Shown one piece after another: positions 44,210-52,666 of a DNA stretch of 64,000 nt. The notes below the pieces were generated by a model. That model was not told the origin of the DNA, made no database searches, and saw only the letters and a program-made list of their open reading frames with translations. A program made the translations under genes and the position numbers. Origin of the DNA: Candidatus Acidiferrum typicum (GTDB lineage: Bacteria > Acidobacteriota > Terriglobia > Acidiferrales > UBA7541); assembly GCA_025463055.1 (NCBI GenBank), contig JAOAPV010000004.1, forward strand, positions 1-64,000, written 5' to 3'. Position 1 is the first letter of the stretch. Every line of letters starts with the position of its first letter.

Positions 44210-44771
44210 AGCTGAGTCCCTGCGTCCTGCAGTCTTCCTCGACCGCGACGGAACCATTGCCGAAGAGGTCGGCTACTTGAATCACGTCAGCCGTTTTCGA
44301 ATGTTTCCGTTCGCCGCACAAGCGATCCTGCAGCTAAACCATGCAAAGCTGCCCGTCATCGTGATCACGAACCAATCCGGCGTCGCGCGCGGATATTTTC
44401 CGGAGTCGTTGGTCGGCGCCGTTCACGAATTGATGACAACTCAACTAGCCAAAGAGGGAGCGCACACTGACGCGCTGTACTATTGTCCGCATAAAGGAGA
44501 CGACGCATGCGCGTGCCGCAAGCCAAAGCCCGGGATGCTCGAGCGTGCCGCCCGTGAACACGGCTTGGATTTGCGCCGCTCCTTTGTCGTCGGCGATCGT
44601 TACGGCGATATCGAGTTGGCTCATCGCGTCGGAGCGCGCGCGATCCTTGTGCGTACCGGATATGGAGAAGGCGAAATTCGGTGGCACTCCGCGAACTGGC
44701 CCGTGCCTCCGGATTTCATCGCCGACGATCTTGCTGCTGCGTCGGAGTGGATCGTGAGGCAGCCCAAGTGA
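44172..44771 (+). CDS. gmhB: D-glycero-D-manno-heptose 1,7-bisphosphate 7-phosphatase
   Basis: 199 residues from the GTG at 44172, which overlaps waaF by 38 bp; no better in-frame ATG/GTG/TTG lies nearer the first motif. HAD phosphatase motifs are FLDRDGTI (nucleophile and acid Asp), VIVITNQSGVARGYF, and KPKPGM with VVGDRYGDIELAHRVGA. The zinc-binding loop YYCPHKGDDACACRKPKPG with Cys-His-Cys-Cys is characteristic of GmhB. It removes the 7-phosphate in ADP-heptose synthesis. The downstream kinase gene starts at its stop (GTGA). Confidence 0.94.
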   Translation: MAGFAPRRWLLAEAESLRPAVFLDRDGTIAEEVGYLNHVSRFRMFPFAAQAILQLNHAKLPVIVITNQSGVARGYFPESLVGAVHELMTTQLAKEGAHTDALYYCPHKGDDACACRKPKPGMLERAAREHGLDLRRSFVVGDRYGDIELAHRVGARAILVRTGYGEGEIRWHSANWPVPPDFIADDLAAASEWIVRQPK

Positions 44772-45823
44772 CTCGCACTCTCGCCCAAACACAATCGACG
44801 TCCGTCGATTTGCTTGCCCTCGGGGAGTGCGTCGAGAAATTTTCGTCCAAGACGGTCGTGCTGTTAGGCGATTTTGTTGCCGATGAATTCCAATTCGGCG
44901 ACATCTCGCGCGTTTCTCGCGAAGCGCCGGTGCTGATTCTGCGGCACAGGGAGACGCAAGTTGTGCCGGGCGGAGGCGCGAACGCCGCGAACAATCTCGC
45001 GGCTTTCGGAGCGCGAGTCCTTCCCATTACAGCCGTAGGGCAGGACGCCGCAGGAGACGCGCTGCTCGAATATTTTCGTGGCAAGCGCGTGGACGTATCC
45101 GGAATTATTCGAGTGATGGGCTGGACCACGCCAACCAAGACGCGTTTCGTTGCCGGCTGGGCGCACACTGTAGGTCAGCAGGTCCTTCGCGTGGACCGCG
45201 AGCCGCAAGTTCCCCTGCCACAAGCCGCGCGCAAAAAGGTGCAACAGCTCTTATCGGCAAAGATTCGTTCGGCGGACGCACTAGCGGTGTCCGATTATGG
45301 CTTTGGCGTCGCGAACCCCGAGTTGGTTCGCGACGCGGCCACAAAGCGCAAGCGCGGACTACTCGTAACGCTTGACGCTCGATATCAACTCGGCGCTTAT
45401 GCCAAGGCGGGAATCACTTCGGCGACGCCGAATGAAGCCGAGGTCGAAGCTTTGCACCACACAGCTATCGGCTCAGATTTCAACGAGCTGACCCGCTGTG
45501 GCAAAGCGACGCTCGCCGCCATGAAGCTCCGCGCGCTTCTCGTAACGCGCGGACGCGACGGTATGGCGCTATTTGAATCCCGCGATCGCGTTACGCGCAT
45601 ACCCGTTCACGGCAGCGATCAGGCAGTTGACGTCACCGGAGCCGGCGATACGGTGCTCGCCGCCTATACACTCGCGTTGGCATGCAGCGCATCGCCCCTG
45701 GAGGCGGCCCACATCGCTAATATCGCTGGCGGACTCGTCGTGATGAAGCGCGGCACCGCGACCGTATCGCGTGCGGAACTCCTTGAAGCGATTCGCCGCG
45801 ATGCCGGCGGCTCGGGTCAGTGA
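44768..45823 (+). CDS. hldE1: D-glycero-beta-D-manno-heptose 7-phosphate kinase (HldE domain I type)
   Basis: 351 residues from the GTG at 44768, which overlaps the gmhB stop; the open frame further upstream lies within gmhB. PfkB-family kinase with TVVLLGDFVADEFQFGDISRVSREAPV, PVVPGGGANAANNLAAFGA-type substrate region, SDYGFGV, and the C-terminal anion-hole signature VDVTGAGDTVLAAYTLAL. It matches the RfaE/HldE kinase half, which here is a separate gene from the adenylyltransferase half directly downstream. It phosphorylates heptose-7-phosphate at C1. Confidence 0.93.
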   Translation: MTRTLAQTQSTSVDLLALGECVEKFSSKTVVLLGDFVADEFQFGDISRVSREAPVLILRHRETQVVPGGGANAANNLAAFGARVLPITAVGQDAAGDALLEYFRGKRVDVSGIIRVMGWTTPTKTRFVAGWAHTVGQQVLRVDREPQVPLPQAARKKVQQLLSAKIRSADALAVSDYGFGVANPELVRDAATKRKRGLLVTLDARYQLGAYAKAGITSATPNEAEVEALHHTAIGSDFNELTRCGKATLAAMKLRALLVTRGRDGMALFESRDRVTRIPVHGSDQAVDVTGAGDTVLAAYTLALACSASPLEAAHIANIAGGLVVMKRGTATVSRAELLEAIRRDAGGSGQ

Positions 45824-46317
45824 TGATGCGCAGCGCCGAATCCAAGATCGTAGCGCGAGAGCGCCTCCGCGAATTGTTCGCTGAACATCGCCGGCGCGGA
45901 CAAAAACTTGTGCTCGCGAACGGCTGCTTTGACACACTACACGTGGGCCACATTCGATATCTCGAAGGCGCCCGCCGAGAAGGCGATATTTTGGCCGTAG
46001 CCGTCAATTCAGATTCGAGTGTCTGCGCCTTAAAGGGCGCCGGGCGCCCCATCCTGCCCGAAACTGCACGCGCAGCGCTAGTTGGCGCATTGCGCGCCGT
46101 GGATTATGTCCTGGTCTTCAGCGAGCCGACTGTAGAAGCGCTGCTCGAGGATTTGCGTCCGGACGTTCATGCCAAAGGAACGGATTACACCACTGAGACT
46201 GTCCCTGAGCGCGCGACATCGGCGCGCCTTGGCATCCGTGTGGCGATCGTCGGCGATCCCAAGGGTCATTCGACGCGCGAATTTCTCAATTCCGTACGCA
46301 AGGCGCCGCATGCCTGA
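45823..46317 (+). CDS. hldE2: D-glycero-beta-D-manno-heptose 1-phosphate adenylyltransferase (HldE domain II type)
   Basis: 164 residues from the ATG at 45823; GTG at 45820 and ATG at 45826 are close alternatives. Cytidylyltransferase-like fold with LVLANGCFDTLHVGHIRYLEGAR (HxGH motif), LAVAVNSDSSV, RPILPETARAALVGALRAVDYVLVF and GTDYTTETVPE. It makes ADP-heptose precursor from heptose-1-phosphate. The start overlaps the kinase stop, so the two halves of HldE are adjacent but not fused. The epimerase (hldD) and the isomerase (gmhA) were not found here. Confidence 0.93.
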   Translation: MMRSAESKIVARERLRELFAEHRRRGQKLVLANGCFDTLHVGHIRYLEGARREGDILAVAVNSDSSVCALKGAGRPILPETARAALVGALRAVDYVLVFSEPTVEALLEDLRPDVHAKGTDYTTETVPERATSARLGIRVAIVGDPKGHSTREFLNSVRKAPHA

Positions 46318-47335
46318 GCCACGCTTTCTAGTGGTTCGGCTCGGATCGCTCGGCGACATCCTTCACACATTCCCCGCGGTCGCGGCCTTACGCGAATCTT
46401 TTCCGGCGTCTCAAATTGTTTGGCTCACTCATCCCCGCTGGACGTTTCTAGTCGGTACGAGCGGCCTGGCGTCGGAAGTCTGGACCATCGAAACGCGCGC
46501 CTTGTCCTCTTTGCGAGAAACAATTAGGCGTTTGCGGCAGAGTTCTTTTAACGCCGCGATCGATTACCAAGGCTTATGGAAGTCGGCTATGCTGCCGTTT
46601 TTCGGCGCGGTGCCAAAGCGGATCGGTTTTTCTTCAGCGACAGTTCGTGAATTCGGCGTCCCGCTTCTTTACACCGACCGCGTGAAGACAACCAAGGCAC
46701 ACATTGCAGAGCAAAATGGCGAGTTGTCGCTGCGCGCTGGCGCACAACACGGCACGGCCCCAGTGAGCCTGCATATTCCAGCGCAGGATAAGGCCGCAGT
46801 CTGCACCCGTCTGCGCGCGCAAGGAGAGGATCGTTACATTGTCTTCAGCCCCGGCGGCGGCTGGCGCTCCAAGTGCTGGCCGCCAGAGCGCTTCGGAGCT
46901 TTGTGTAGCAAGCTACGCGAATCTTTCGGCCTGCGCACTATCGTGAATGCCGGACCGGGAGACGACGATTTGGCGGCAGCCGTGGTTCGCGCAAGCGGGG
47001 ATGCCGCGCCGTTTGTTCACCATGGCAGCCTCGGCGAACTGATGGCGCTGTTACGCGGCGCCGCGTGCGCTGTTGCTGGCGACACAGGCCCTCTACATCT
47101 CGCGGCGGCGATAGGTACGCCCCTTGTCGCTCTTTTTGGCCCCACCGATCCCGCGCGGAACGGTCCCTATCAGGCTGTCGAGTCCCACGCGAGTGAGCGC
47201 AAGAATATGGTGCTGCGCGTTCCAGGAGTCCGCACAACTCATGCGCGCGGAGAGCAAGCACACGCCTCAATGCTCGCTATCAGCGTTGATCAAGTTTTCG
47301 ACGCCGTGCGTCGTTGCCTCGGTGCTGCAAAGTGA
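46310..47335 (+). CDS. waaC: Lipopolysaccharide heptosyltransferase I-like (GT9)
   Basis: 341 residues from the ATG at 46310, overlapping the adenylyltransferase end by 8 bp; earlier in-frame starts lie inside that gene. GT9 motifs are FLVVRLGSLGDILHTFPAVAALRESFP, VWLTHPRWTFLV, AIDYQGLWKSAMLPFFG, PKRIGFSSATVREFGVPLLYTD, VFSPGGGWRSKCWPPERFGAL and AVAGDTGPLHLAAAIGTPLVALFGPTDPARNGPY. The pattern fits WaaC, which adds the first heptose to Kdo. A WaaQ-like role cannot be excluded from sequence alone. Confidence 0.92.
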   Translation: MPEPRFLVVRLGSLGDILHTFPAVAALRESFPASQIVWLTHPRWTFLVGTSGLASEVWTIETRALSSLRETIRRLRQSSFNAAIDYQGLWKSAMLPFFGAVPKRIGFSSATVREFGVPLLYTDRVKTTKAHIAEQNGELSLRAGAQHGTAPVSLHIPAQDKAAVCTRLRAQGEDRYIVFSPGGGWRSKCWPPERFGALCSKLRESFGLRTIVNAGPGDDDLAAAVVRASGDAAPFVHHGSLGELMALLRGAACAVAGDTGPLHLAAAIGTPLVALFGPTDPARNGPYQAVESHASERKNMVLRVPGVRTTHARGEQAHASMLAISVDQVFDAVRRCLGAAK

Positions 47336-47886
47336 GCGTGGCGGCGTTTTTCGCGCGCTGGCGCGTGCGCCTCGGATATCCGCTGGCCATTATTGTTCTG
47401 TGGCTCGCGCGGCCCACGCCCAAGAGCATTTTAGCCGGAGCAATCATCGGAGCGATTGGCCTATGGATTCGCGCGCGTGCTGCGGGCCACCTCCGCAAGC
47501 AACAAGTTCTCGCCGTTACCGGACCGTACGCGTATACGCGCAATCCGCTATATCTCGGCAGCTTCATTCTAGTAGTCGGGGTAGCCGTCGCAGCGTATTC
47601 GTGGGCGTCCGCGCTGATCCTGTTTGGCTATTTTGCGGTGTTCTATTCCTTTGTTATGCGCCGCGAAGAGCGCGAACTGTACCAGCATCACGGCGACGCA
47701 TTCCAGGAATATGCGCGAACCGTGCCGCTGTTTTTTCCGCGGCTGACGCCAGCGAAGGTATCAGCCGAAAATGCCGGCGCGTTTTCATTCGCACAGTACA
47801 AGAGAAATCGCGAGTACCGCGCGGCGATCGGCTTTTTGTTACTGCTCTTAGTTTTTGTCGTGATCTGGCGCTTGCGCTTGTTGTAA
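47332..47886 (+). CDS. Isoprenylcysteine carboxyl methyltransferase-like membrane protein
   Basis: 184 residues from a GTG that overlaps the waaC stop (GTGA). Several TM segments (about 10-26, 30-50, 75-105 and 160-180) surround the PEMT/ICMT-type signature: RARAAGHLRKQQVLAVTGPYAYTRNPLYLGSF and, further on, RREERELYQHHGDAFQEYARTVP. Bacterial members methylate lipids or unknown substrates. Its place at the end of the LPS operon suggests lipid or envelope modification, which is an inference. The 3' end overlaps the comEC gene on the other strand by 39 bp. Confidence 0.87.
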   Translation: MSVAAFFARWRVRLGYPLAIIVLWLARPTPKSILAGAIIGAIGLWIRARAAGHLRKQQVLAVTGPYAYTRNPLYLGSFILVVGVAVAAYSWASALILFGYFAVFYSFVMRREERELYQHHGDAFQEYARTVPLFFPRLTPAKVSAENAGAFSFAQYKRNREYRAAIGFLLLLLVFVVIWRLRLL

Positions 47887-50529
47887 GTCATCCGCTTTAA
47901 CCGGCAGGCAGGGAACGAAGCACCTTACCTCCAGGCGCTTGCTATCCATCAGAATGTGCACCGCACCATTTCGGTCAGTCCGTAGGACGCGAACACCGGC
48001 GTTTGCAAGCCGCTGCAGCAGTTCGGCATTGGGATGTCCATACGGATTGTCTTCCCCCACGGAAATAATGGCGACGCGCGGTTTCACGGCCGCCAAAAAT
48101 TCCGCGGTCGTCGAATTCTTGCTGCCATGGTGCCCAATCTTCAGCACCTCCGCCTGCAGCTCATCCTCGCCGTTTTCCAAAAGTATCTCGCGCTCAGCCT
48201 CCTTTTCAGCGTCGCCAGGCAGCATCAACGCGCGGTCCGCATACCGCAGCCTCAGTACAAGCGAATCATCGTTTTTCGCAGCGTCCGAGGCAGCGGCTGA
48301 AGACGGCTCCGGCCACAAGAACTTACCCCGCACGTCATCCCACGCAAAGGTATTCGCGCGCGTTTCGTATTCGATCCAAATCTTCCTGTCCCTTGCCAAT
48401 TTCTCGACATTCGCGAGCGCTTGCGAATGTACCTCGCGGCCAATCCACAATCGGCCGACACGAAAATTCTCGAGCACCGCGGCCAAGCCTCCCAGGTGGT
48501 CTTGATGCGCATGTGTCAGCGCGACGACATCGATCCTCTGAAAACCGCGCGACCACAAATATGGCGAGACCGCCTCTTCGCCGGGGTCTATTCCGTGATT
48601 GCTCTGTCCTCCGAAACCGCCGAACGCGCCTCCACCGTCGATCAGCATTGTCTTGCCATGTGGTGACACAACAAAAAGCGAATCTCCCTGCCCAACGTCT
48701 AGGACGCTCAACTCAAGTCTTCCAGCAGAGCGCGCTGCAGAAAACGGGAACAGCGCAATAAGTAGCGAGCACGCCACCAAGCCCGCGCTAAAACTCGACG
48801 CGATTCGTTGTTGCAGCGGATGTGCTATTCGCATGATTGCCGTTAGGAGAAAAGCAAAAACGAAGAACGCAACTACGAGCCACAGGTGCGGCCCCGGAAT
48901 GCGATAGCTCCACTTCGGCAAGCGCGCAAACCAATGCACGATATGCAGGAGCATCAGCGTTATATAGCTGAGCGGAACTGCAATTATCCTAGCAAGTCCC
49001 GGCAACACCATCGCGCTGCCAAGCGTCAGGAAACCCAGCGGTACGACAATGCCCGTGAGCGGCACAGCCGCCAAATTTACTATTGGCGCAGCCAGTGTGA
49101 TGCGATGAAAATCCCGAGCCATCAGGGGTAGCATCCCAATCTGCAAAGCCAACGTAAGCACCATCAATTGCCAGGCTCGCAGCGTCAACCCAATTCCGCC
49201 CGCAAGACCATTTTCCACGCGAGCGGCAATCCGAGTCGGAAGTTTGGCGGACAGCCAGCCTGCTGTACTTCGCAAATCGATCCGGAATTGCGCCGCGCGC
49301 GGTTCATGCGCCGCGTCTCGTGTCACGTCGCGCCAACCTCGTAGTGCCCCCGCGTAAGGCTGTACATTTCGCTCGAGCCAAGGCGCTGCGAGCCCCGCGA
49401 TGCAGCCAATCGCCAAAAACGTCAATTGAAAACTGGAATCCCGCAGCGCGAGCGGCTGCGCCACCAAAAGAACTAGCGCCGCTATCGCGGCGGAGTTCAG
49501 TACATCGAGCCGCCGGTAAAAAAAACCGCCAAGCACAACAATCGCCGCCATCAGTGCCGCTCGCAACACGGGAGGCCGTTGCTCAATCACCGCCACGTAC
49601 GCCAAAAGAAGCGTGAGCGTGAAAACCATGGTCGCGGACCGAGAAAGCCGCAGCCGCCGGGCGATCCAGTACAGAAAAAACGCCAGCGCGCCCACGTGCA
49701 ATCCCGCCACAACCAGCACGTGGAACACGCCCGTCTTCTGAAAATCCACCGCCTCGTCCCGCTCCACAAAGCTGCGATCGCCCAGCAGCATCGCGCGAAG
49801 CACGGCCGCAACCTCTGGTCGGCCATCAAATAGGCTATCGACTTCGTCTCGCAACCGGTGCCGCGTGTGCGAGAGCACGGTACCGGTCGACGGCGGCGCC
49901 ACGGATAATTGCTGGATCAATGCGGGCGAGCGCAGCGTCGCAACCAAATCGATGCCTTGTGTAGCCAAGTACGCGCGCCGATCAAAAGCGCCTTCATCTC
50001 GGAAAATCTGCGGTCGTCTTGCCTGTGCGATAACACTCACTGCATCGCCTGCATGTAGATCCGGCAAGCCCAAATCATCTGGCTTCGGCGAGAAGCTCAC
50101 TCGCAACCCACCCCGAGCCTGAAGTTGGCTGTTCTCGTAATCTACGCCGTCCAACTCGATTTCCAGCCCGAAGCCCCAGGGCAATCTCGTAGGCTCATCG
50201 CGCAGCGTTCCGCGCCATCGCAGCGGCGTGTGCAAATCAATTCGGCCGCTTTCGATTAGGCGGGTAACGTGAGAGGAGGGAACTGGCTGCTCGCAAATCC
50301 ATGCCCCGAGCACGCCGAGAAGAATCCAACTCACGCCAGATACAACGGCCGCCCCAGCCAAGCGCGCTCGGTTTAGCGAAATCATTCCCGCGATCACGAG
50401 AAGAACAGCGGAAAGGAAGCCGCCAGCAAGATAAGAATGAGAAGTGGCCAGACGTGAAATCGGCGGCCAAAGGCCAAGAGCGACACCGCAAGCAAATGCC
50501 GCAGTAATCGCTACGGCCGGAAGCTTCAC
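47848..50529 (-). CDS. comEC: ComEC/Rec2 family DNA-uptake protein
   Basis: 893 residues, GTG start overlapping the upstream methyltransferase stop. N-terminal TM helices and an OB-like DUF4131 region (about 90-200) are followed by the Competence domain (about 230-540) with VLRAMLLGDRSFVERDEAVDFQKTGVFHVLVVAGLHVG, and a C-terminal metallo-beta-lactamase domain with LSVLDVGQGDSLFVVSPHGKTMLIDGGG, the metal motif THAHQDHLGG, LVLRLRYADRALMLPGDAEKEAE and LKIGHHGSKNSTT. It forms the inner-membrane channel for single-stranded DNA uptake in transformation. No other competence gene is adjacent. Confidence 0.94.
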   Translation of the reverse strand: MKLPAVAITAAFACGVALGLWPPISRLATSHSYLAGGFLSAVLLVIAGMISLNRARLAGAAVVSGVSWILLGVLGAWICEQPVPSSHVTRLIESGRIDLHTPLRWRGTLRDEPTRLPWGFGLEIELDGVDYENSQLQARGGLRVSFSPKPDDLGLPDLHAGDAVSVIAQARRPQIFRDEGAFDRRAYLATQGIDLVATLRSPALIQQLSVAPPSTGTVLSHTRHRLRDEVDSLFDGRPEVAAVLRAMLLGDRSFVERDEAVDFQKTGVFHVLVVAGLHVGALAFFLYWIARRLRLSRSATMVFTLTLLLAYVAVIEQRPPVLRAALMAAIVVLGGFFYRRLDVLNSAAIAALVLLVAQPLALRDSSFQLTFLAIGCIAGLAAPWLERNVQPYAGALRGWRDVTRDAAHEPRAAQFRIDLRSTAGWLSAKLPTRIAARVENGLAGGIGLTLRAWQLMVLTLALQIGMLPLMARDFHRITLAAPIVNLAAVPLTGIVVPLGFLTLGSAMVLPGLARIIAVPLSYITLMLLHIVHWFARLPKWSYRIPGPHLWLVVAFFVFAFLLTAIMRIAHPLQQRIASSFSAGLVACSLLIALFPFSAARSAGRLELSVLDVGQGDSLFVVSPHGKTMLIDGGGAFGGFGGQSNHGIDPGEEAVSPYLWSRGFQRIDVVALTHAHQDHLGGLAAVLENFRVGRLWIGREVHSQALANVEKLARDRKIWIEYETRANTFAWDDVRGKFLWPEPSSAAASDAAKNDDSLVLRLRYADRALMLPGDAEKEAEREILLENGEDELQAEVLKIGHHGSKNSTTAEFLAAVKPRVAIISVGEDNPYGHPNAELLQRLANAGVRVLRTDRNGAVHILMDSKRLEVRCFVPCLPVKADDLQQAQAPDHDKN

Positions 50530-51830
50530 GGAGTGCGCCTCAGGCGCACCAGCGTCTCGATGTGGTACGTCTGCGGAAAAAGATCAAACAAATGCATGTC
50601 AACAATCTCGTAATGCGGTGACGCGATCGCGGCGTCCCCGCTCCTCTTCGATCCAGTCATCACCGCGAGGTCCCTGGCAAGCGTCGATGGATCGCAGGAT
50701 AGATATACGATTTCCGCAGCGCCCAATTCCGCCAACTTCGCTGCTGCTTCCGCCCCCAGCCCAGAACGGGGAGGATCAAGCACGACAAAATCCGGTCTCT
50801 CATTCGTCTTGCGTAGAAATTCTTCCACGTGCTCGCCGTGAAAGATGACAGTGACGCCCGCGCTTTCCGCATTGACTTGCAGATCGCGCGTAGCCGCCAA
50901 GTTGGCATCTACGCTCACTACTCTCTTGAAAGTCCGCGTCAACGGCAGCGTAAAGAAACCGACACCTGCATAAAGATCAAGCGCGTTTTCCCCCTTTGCG
51001 CCCGCAACAACCGTTTGCAACAAATCCTCGACCAAAAATCGATTGACCTGAAAAAAAGAAAGATGACTCACGCGATATCGGAATCCACCAGCTTCCTGAA
51101 ACAAAAATCCCGGCCCTGTCAGCTCGAACCGGTCCTTGCTCTCCTCTGCCAGCAATAAGCTTTCCAGTTGAGGCAAGGCCTCGCGAAACGCTGCCGCCAA
51201 CTCCTTCGCCGGTTTTGGAAAACGCTCAAATGCGACGTTCAACGAAATCTTCCCGTCCGCTGAATCGGCGAAAGCTTCGATTTCCAGCGCACGTTCCGGT
51301 AATCGATTCGAGCGCGCTAGTTCTTGCAGTTGGCCAAAAGTTTTTGCCAGTAAAGGCGACAGCACCGGGCACTCATCGATCGGCACAATCACCGAACTTT
51401 CCGGCAAAAAATATCCGATCGCCCGCGGATTTGCATCGCGGACCGCCCACTGCGCGCGATTCCGATAACCATATGGCTCCGCTGAGTGCTCCTGAATCGC
51501 TCCGCTCCATTGAATCCCGCCAAGCCGCGAGAGCGTCTCGCGTAAAATCTCTTTCTTCAACCGCAATTGTTCCGCAGCCGAAATGTGCTGATAATGGCAC
51601 CCGCCGCAAGTCTGAAAATGTGGGCAGCGCGCACCTTCGCGTTGCGCCGAAGCAGAAGTTACTTCCAGCAGTTTAGCCCACACTAATTTTTTGCGTTTCG
51701 ACTTGGTCGCCGCGCGCACTTCTTCTCCCGGCAGCACGTACGGCACAAAAACCGTGTTCCCGTCCGCGTGGGCCAGTCCGTCGCCACCGTATACAAGCTT
51801 CTCAATCGATATGCGTAACTCATCTGACAT
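50526..51830 (-). CDS. RlmD/TrmA-family RNA (uracil-C5)-methyltransferase
   Basis: 434 residues. An N-terminal TRAM domain (ISIEKLVYGGDGLAHADGNTVFVPYVLPGE) precedes the iron-sulphur cysteine motif CPHFQTCGGCHYQH. The SAM-dependent domain shows ALDLYAGVGFFTLPL, DPPRSGLG and the catalytic-Cys motif VYLSCDPSTLARD. This is the RlmD/RlmCD/TrmA family, which methylates U in 23S rRNA or tRNA; which position is modified cannot be told. It overlaps the comEC start by 4 bp. Confidence 0.92.
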   Translation of the reverse strand: MSDELRISIEKLVYGGDGLAHADGNTVFVPYVLPGEEVRAATKSKRKKLVWAKLLEVTSASAQREGARCPHFQTCGGCHYQHISAAEQLRLKKEILRETLSRLGGIQWSGAIQEHSAEPYGYRNRAQWAVRDANPRAIGYFLPESSVIVPIDECPVLSPLLAKTFGQLQELARSNRLPERALEIEAFADSADGKISLNVAFERFPKPAKELAAAFREALPQLESLLLAEESKDRFELTGPGFLFQEAGGFRYRVSHLSFFQVNRFLVEDLLQTVVAGAKGENALDLYAGVGFFTLPLTRTFKRVVSVDANLAATRDLQVNAESAGVTVIFHGEHVEEFLRKTNERPDFVVLDPPRSGLGAEAAAKLAELGAAEIVYLSCDPSTLARDLAVMTGSKRSGDAAIASPHYEIVDMHLFDLFPQTYHIETLVRLRRTP

Positions 51831-51891
51831 ACTATAGTCCTATTCTGCGACGATTCGCGCGGAAAGAAAAGGTCCGCTCCAGAAAAAAAAC

Positions 51892-52611
51892 TCAAGAAAA
51901 GTAGTAGAGGCTAAGCCGCGGCAATCCAAACTCTTCCAGCAATCGCTTCTGCGTGTACTTCTTCTCCACCAGCGCCAGTTGCTCCGCCTTCATTTTTCGC
52001 CGGTAAGCTGACAACTGCCCATCGACCTCGCGCCGAATGCGCAACATCAATTCTTCCGTCGCCTGCGTCATCAAAAGCGCGGAAAGTTTATCGTCGAGCA
52101 TCGTCAACCGGCGTTCCAAGTCCTCCAAATCGAGCTTGCCCGGCGATTCCACAAGCACCGAACTCGCCCACACAGACTCCGCTATCTCCGCCAGCCGCGC
52201 AGCCATTTCCGTATGCGCGGCCCCATTTTTCTTTGCTGCGGCCGCAACCTGCGCCGCGTTCCCCTCAAGATACGCCTTCAACTCTTCACGCGGGAACGCT
52301 TCCTTCGCCTCGCGACCATTCTTTGGCGCGCTACCAGCCGCTGCCTCAAGTCCCTCCTCAGCGACCTGCAGCACAGCATCCGTGCAGTAAGCCAGACTCT
52401 TCAGCGGTTTCCCCGCGCCCCGTCGCGAGCGTCCATAGCTCTCAAAAGCGCGATCAATCCCTTTTAGCGCTGCCTCGAGAGGCACTCCCGCGCGCTGCCA
52501 CGTTTCCATGATCGCCCAGTCCAGCGGCGACACTAGCAAGTGCGCGCCTCGTTTCTTCCAGAAATACTCTTCGATTTCCGTGAAGTAGTTGAAGTAATTC
52601 CAGCCGTCCAT
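51892..52611 (-). CDS. Conserved-looking hypothetical protein
   Basis: 239 residues from the ATG at 52611 (MDGWNYFNYFTEIEEYFWKK); a TTG at 52632 is an alternative. No known family was recognised. The N-terminal part (about 1-75) reads as a compact helical domain with YFTEIEEYFWKKRGAHLLVSPLDWAIMETWQRAGVPLEAALKGIDRAFE, similar in rhythm to DnaD/primosomal-type helical folds. The remainder is strongly alpha-helical and charged (about 110-225, probable coiled coil), ending LPRLSLYYFS. It lies between coaX and the methyltransferase gene on the same strand, with small gaps, so it is probably transcribed with them. Confidence 0.75.
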   Translation of the reverse strand: MDGWNYFNYFTEIEEYFWKKRGAHLLVSPLDWAIMETWQRAGVPLEAALKGIDRAFESYGRSRRGAGKPLKSLAYCTDAVLQVAEEGLEAAAGSAPKNGREAKEAFPREELKAYLEGNAAQVAAAAKKNGAAHTEMAARLAEIAESVWASSVLVESPGKLDLEDLERRLTMLDDKLSALLMTQATEELMLRIRREVDGQLSAYRRKMKAEQLALVEKKYTQKRLLEEFGLPRLSLYYFS

Positions 52612-52666
52612 GCCGTTGAAGTCCGCTGCCAAGCGACCATAGCGCGCCCGTACGCGCGCTCCCCGT

